A stretch of DNA of 64,000 nt, from the NCBI GenBank assembly GCA_032871835.1, contig CM065303.1:54970597-55034596 (forward strand). Reading direction: 5' to 3'. The stretch's first letter is position 1. Every line of letters starts with the position of its first letter. Shown in pieces: positions 59,391 to 64,000 of this stretch. The position numbers were made by a program, and so were the translations under genes. The notes under the pieces were generated by a model, which saw nothing but the letters and a program-made list of their open reading frames with translations, did no database searches and was not told where the DNA came from. Origin of the DNA: Dipteronia dyeriana (Eukaryota; Streptophyta; Magnoliopsida; Sapindales; Sapindaceae).

Positions 59391-60114
59391 ACGGTAAACT
59401 ATCCACTTGTCATTGGAGAAGGAAGAACATATACTCGAGTTTCAGTCTTTAAATGAGAGATTTTTAAGTTTGTGAAGCCCGATGAATCAGCCAAAAAAGA
59501 AGACCGCAGTGTTTTGAGCGGTACTTCACAAAAGCTTACTGCTCTATAGAGAGTAGGCTATAGACCGTGACCCAGACTGCAGTGATCACAATTTTGACAT
59601 GAATCAGGAAATCTTGCGTGTGACGAAAAGTGTTTCCTTGTGGAATTTGGCTACCCTAATGTTTTAATATAAATATTAATGTTTCCATATGCTTAGGGTG
59701 AGTGAAAAATAGCAAGAGAGGTTAAGAGTAACTTGTAGAGAGACTGAAATATAGAAAGATAGAGATAGCGAGATTGTAATCAAACTCTGATAATGGATTT
59801 AGGTGCATGTGCGCTCCGTGGACGTAGGTTTACGTTGAACCACGTAAAATTTATAGTGTCCTCTTGTATTATTCTCTGGTATTTTATTATCTACGTACTA
59901 TTTAGGTTTGCATATTGTTTTTGTTTGCAGAATTTCTCGACAAGTGAAGTGATATAGGAAAAAAAATCAAATCAAATCCTAACCACACTTAATTAATATT
60001 AATACTTACTCATTAACAATATATTTAAAATATGGGGTGAAATGAGAAAGAATATCTATATTGAGTGCGATTAATAAAATATAATATTTATGGGGAGTGA
60101 TTTGTGCAATTAGC

Positions 60115-61010
60115 ATAACTTTAATAACTCTAGTTTAAATAGTACCAAAGATGGAATTTGGTCAAATACACCTTCGCTCTTCCATCCTTTTTCTCTTAAC
60201 GGTCATTTTTTTTTCATTTTTTTTCATAAACCTCTATTGATAGAGCTTAGAACTCCATCAATGGAGTTCTCCGCTGACCGGTGAGATGACCAACAAAACC
60301 ATTGGGAAAAATGTTAGTCGGGTGCCAGCCGTTGTAACCGAAAAATCTGTTTTTAGTTTCGAGTTATGTGGAGAGAATAACGAAGCCAAACTTGAACAAT
60401 CCTTGTCAGATCTGTGACGATCCGTCGTAAATCTGACAAAATCGATGGTGCCAACGAACTTGGCTTTGATCGATCTTCCAGATCCGTATATCGCCGGAGT
60501 CATTCGGCGTCGTCATCGGCTTGTCACTTTCACCATTGATGGAGGTCGGATAGACCTCCATCGCGATGAAGAAGATGACCCAAAAAAATGCCTCCAGTAA
60601 GTCTCAAATTTTCAAAATAAGTCTTGAAATTTCCATATTAAGTCTCGAATTTGACCAATAAGACTCGGATTAGACCCAATAAGTCTCAAATTTGCGAGAA
60701 AAATTACAAAGAAAAAAACGAGGTGAGGGCAATGGATCTATTTTTTGAACCTTGGTAGACTTTGATTTTGAAAAGATATGTCTTAGTTATATTTAGAAAT
60801 CATTTAGTGAGACCGAATTAAACGAAAAAAAAAATAGAGAGAAAATAATTTCTGTAAATTGTGAAAGTAGAGGAAGAACTTGAGAGAAAAATAAAAATGT
60901 AAAGTAAAAATAAAAGAATAAGTGGAGGTATTTTGGTCTCACCACCTATTTTGATACAAAAAAAATAAGAGTTATTAAAACGGTAATAGCTTAACTTTTT
61001 AACGTTGAAA
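60115..61010. mobile_element. MULE-like non-autonomous element with AAGTCTCG repeats, copy 2
   Basis: TTTAATAACTCTAGTTTAA on the left is mirrored by AGAGTTATTAAAACGG on the right, and GGTCAAATACACC by GAGGTATTTTGGTCTCACC. The core has five to six units like AATAAGTCTCAAATTT plus ATGGAGGTC blocks. Layout matches 47950-48590. The terminal TTTAATAACT is also close to the terminus of the MURA-bearing element. Confidence 0.65.
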
Positions 61011-61194
61011 AAATGTTATTTAGACCTATTTCCTCATATTTATTTTCATAAAGTATATTTACAAAGCTTTTTGAAGACGAAAATGTACCTAATAAATACT
61101 TTATGATTTTTTTTTAATATGATATTCAAAAATGCTTTTATAAAAAATAGTTTTAAGAGTTAATACTTTTATGGTAAAACATTACATGTACTTA

Positions 61195-62157
61195 GGTGGC
61201 ATTTGGTTACTATGGTGGAATTGGAATTGGAATGATAATGAGAATGAGAATTGGAATGGAAATGAATGGAAAACTGATTTCTTTGTTTGGTTGAGACTTT
61301 ATAATCAATATCTGAATCAGTAATATTTTTTTTGGTTAACAACTGAATGAAATGGAATCAACTGTATTTTGACCAAAATACCCCTAATTACAAAACATTT
61401 ATAATAACATTATTTATTATGAATAATAATAATAACAAAATATGAAAGTATATATAATATTATATTTACATATAAATATTATATATATATATAATATTAT
61501 AATATATAATATATATTATTACAATATATATATATATTATATGTTAGTAATATTAATACTATTATATATTATATAAAATATATCATATAAATATATTACA
61601 TAATTATATATATTATTATTATGATATATATTATATAATATATAACATATATATATATTTATATAAATATTATTATATATTTTTTCATATATATTTAAAT
61701 ATAATACAATATATAATATATAATATTAAATATATAAATATTATATATTATTATATTATTATATAATGTGTATATATACACAATAATAATAAAATAATTT
61801 ATATAATTAGAAAATATAATGTTCATTTTGGATAATAATAATAAAATATAAAAGTATAAATTATATAATGTATATATATATATATATATATATATTATGT
61901 AATATAATAATATATAATATATAATATAAATAATTAGAAAATATGATATATATTTTGGATAATAACAATAAAATATAAAAGTATAAATTATATAGTATAT
62001 ATATATATATATATATTATATATTATAGTATATATATAATATTTATTATAATATGTATTATGTATAATACATTTAATATTTATAATAATAGTAATAATAT
62101 ATTTTGTATAATATAATATATATAATTGGATAATATAATATAAAAGTATTAAAATGA

Positions 62158-62189
<32 letters not shown>

Positions 62190-62532
62190 ACATATAACGT
62201 ATATATTACATATAATATATACATAATATACTATAATATAATATAATATAATATATTTATATATATAATATGTAATATATATATGTTATTTTTGGAAATG
62301 ATAGTATTTTTGGAATAGAGTTGGAGATAGAGGGTTATTTTTGGAAGAGAAAATTTGATAATGGAATGGAATGGGCATTTCATTTGTTTTTTGATGGAAT
62401 GCCCATTCCACCAAAATGGTAGAATCCACATTCCAATGGAATGCCCATTCCATTGGCATTTAACAAACCAAACAAATGTAATGGATTTCTTTCCATTCCA
62501 TTCCATTCCATTCTACCTAACCAAACATCACC
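61195..62532. mobile_element. PIF/Harbinger-like element with a very AT-rich core
   Basis: Ends GGTGGCATTTGGTTACTATGG and CTAACCAAACATCACC are inverted relatives and both sides show TTA (61192-61194 and 62533-62535). Subterminal GGAATGG/CCATTCC repeats mirror each other. The core 61430-62290 is nearly pure A/T with many TATATA runs. 1.34 kb, no transposase. Confidence 0.82.
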
Positions 62533-62667
62533 TTAATGTTTTATATATATGCAAACTAAGTGGTAGTTGATCATGTTATTGTTCATAAAATTGTTGAAGA
62601 ACACCGACCGACCGATAACACACATGCTAGTGCTTCTTCTAATTCAAGCATCCTAATTATTTAGAAT

Positions 62668-62670
<3 letters not shown>

Positions 62671-62718
<48 letters not shown>
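62671..62718. repeat. (AT)24 microsatellite
   Basis: Uninterrupted dinucleotide tract. Confidence 0.95.
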
Positions 62719-62719
<1 letters not shown>

Positions 62720-62723
<4 letters not shown>

Positions 62724-64000
62724 TATTATGATTTTTATCCCTATAGTTAGCGTTAATCTGTGTTTGGTCCACTAGTTTTTAGAATTACTAACTTTAGTCT
62801 TCCGTTAGAAATTCTGTGAAAACAAATAGAATGACAAAAATACCCTCTATGAAGGTTTCTAATGAATGGTAGTATAGTAATTTTATATTTAATTAAAAAT
62901 AATAATAATAATAACAAATTAAATTTAAAATAAAAATATATAAAAAACAAATTGAATCTTCTTCAACCATCAGGCATCAACCATCGACCAGTAACCTTCA
63001 ACCAGTTAACAATCCATCTTCATCATTATCAAACAATCTTCAACCCATAAAAAGAAAAAGAAAATAAAAAATTCATCATCCTCGTCTTCTCTACTACCAC
63101 CACCATCATCTTCATCAGACTTCAACTTTAAACACTCCATCATCAACCTTCAACTTTAAACACTCCATCATCAACAATCTTCTTTACCCAACCCAGATTC
63201 GCTCTCTTTCTATCGCTCATCTCTCTCACACCATTCACCACCACCGTCTTTCTCTCTCTCACACACCAGTCACCATCGCTTCTTTCTCTCTCACCGGACC
63301 GAATAAACCCACAATCGATCTACACAAACCGATCGGTCTACGCAAACCGATCGATTTGTACCCAAATAATCTGTACCAGATTGTGGGTCTTCAATGAAAG
63401 AGACAGGATTCGGTTCACAAACACCCAGGAGATATGATCGAGATCGAGAGAGATTTTGGATTCGCGTGATTTGGATCCACACTAGGTCAGGTTTTATGGT
63501 GATGTAACTGAGAGATAGAACGTTGGAGATAGCGTTTGGAGTTGTTGAATGTTGGAGTTTCTATTATTTATTATTTATTTTTTATTTTTTATTTTGTGGA
63601 TGTGTGGATTGATGTATTTTTGGGTGAATGTTTGTTGAATGTTGAATTTTTGATTTTGGGTGGGGGTGGTTGTGTGTTTTCTGTCGAATAGGGGTGGTGG
63701 TGTGATTTTGATTTTCTGGGTTTTTGGGTTGTTTATGGTGGTGTGGTTTTGATGTTGATTTGGTTGGGGATGATCGATTCTTGTGATAATGATGATCGAT
63801 TCATCAGGGTTCCATGAAGTGGTGGGCAGATGAAATTGTATTTTTGGATCTGGATCCATGAAGAAAATGAAAACTGTGTATTGATCTGGGATTCTGGTTC
63901 CATGAACAATTCTGGTGTTTGGCAGATGAAAAATTGTTGCCAGATGTATTGGCAGATGAAAATTTGTATTTTCGAATTAATTCATTCTTTTTTAAAAAAA
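62720..64000. mobile_element. Left part of a long-TIR element running off the window
   Basis: GGGTTATTATGATTTTTATCC and the following text (GTTTGGTCCACTAG, AAAATACCCTC) are of the MULE-terminus type seen at 24411. The complementary end is not in the window. The body has more complex sequence (63180-63480) with a 30-bp direct duplication at 63120-63175 containing CTTCAACTTTAAACACTCC. No gene recognised. Confidence 0.5.

Larger units (their letters stand above)
56200..59942 (+). mobile_element. Ty1/copia retrotransposon lacking reverse transcriptase
   Basis: 5' LTR about 56200-56616, ending TACAACA, followed by ATATCAGAGC, the usual primer-binding site for initiator methionine tRNA. 3' LTR about 59391-59942, preceded by a purine tract AGAGGGGGATGA. 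Both LTRs share CCGC-type motifs, AATCTTGC and AATTTGGCTACC, but differ at many sites and the 5' copy has an internal deletion, so insertion is old. Gag, protease, integrase and RNase H remnants lie between. Most resembles the Tork/Tnt1 group; that is inference. Confidence 0.88.

Noticed and set aside
60258..60503. 81-codon - strand ORF as a captured gene
   Set aside because: No recognisable domain; it lies in the non-coding core of a MULE-like element. A search could change this.

Overview
This window looks like intergenic DNA from a flowering plant, most likely a eudicot. It is very AT-rich and holds only one gene that I can read from start to stop: a BCCIP/BCP1-type nuclear protein gene of eight exons at 11494-14434 on the + strand. 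Almost everything else is transposable-element material of plant families: Mutator-like (MULE), hAT, PIF/Harbinger, CACTA-type ends, Ty1/copia, and tRNA-derived SINE-like pieces. All assignments were made by reading the sequence; no search was run.

Left part (1-8669): the decayed right-hand part of a large MULE. It has a MURA transposase pseudogene on the - strand (5091-7791) and a convergent Ulp1-type cysteine protease pseudogene on the + strand (1-1666 and 3862-4836). The protease gene is split by an hAT element with a perfect 8-bp target duplication (287-1094) and by a copia-like solo LTR (1667-3782). A deletion derivative of the same MULE family, with matching ends, lies at 21197-23301 and is filled by a minisatellite built on GGATCGAGA.

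Gene island (8670-15381): a 2-kb hAT element (9045-11053) sits just upstream of the BCCIP gene. The gene has a short upstream ORF and one GC-AG intron.

Middle (15382-35034): non-autonomous hATs (15382, 26324, 33436), a copia reverse transcriptase fragment (17545-18690, - strand), a long-TIR element (24411-25791), two abutting Harbinger MITEs (27243-28541), another TIR element (29711-30568) and a solo copia LTR (32231-33335).

35038-39443: a nearly complete PIF/Harbinger element with both genes (Myb-like ORF1 and DDE transposase), inserted inside a 28-bp minisatellite. Both genes are broken, and the transposase has lost the segment holding its first catalytic Asp.

42843-45722: a second MULE lineage, with a perfect 9-bp target duplication, carrying a FAR1/Jittery-type transposase remnant. 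An hAT element is nested in it, and a further TIR element is nested in that hAT.

Right part (45732-64000): hairpin-forming repeats, paired MULE-like non-autonomous elements (47950 and 60115), Harbinger and hAT MITEs, a long-armed foldback element (52691-53520), a copia element with both LTRs but no reverse transcriptase (about 56200-59942), an AT-rich Harbinger-like element (61195-62532), and the left end of another long-TIR element that runs off the window. Two short GC-richer islands (47280-47700 and 55005-55430) carry promoter-like motifs but no readable gene.
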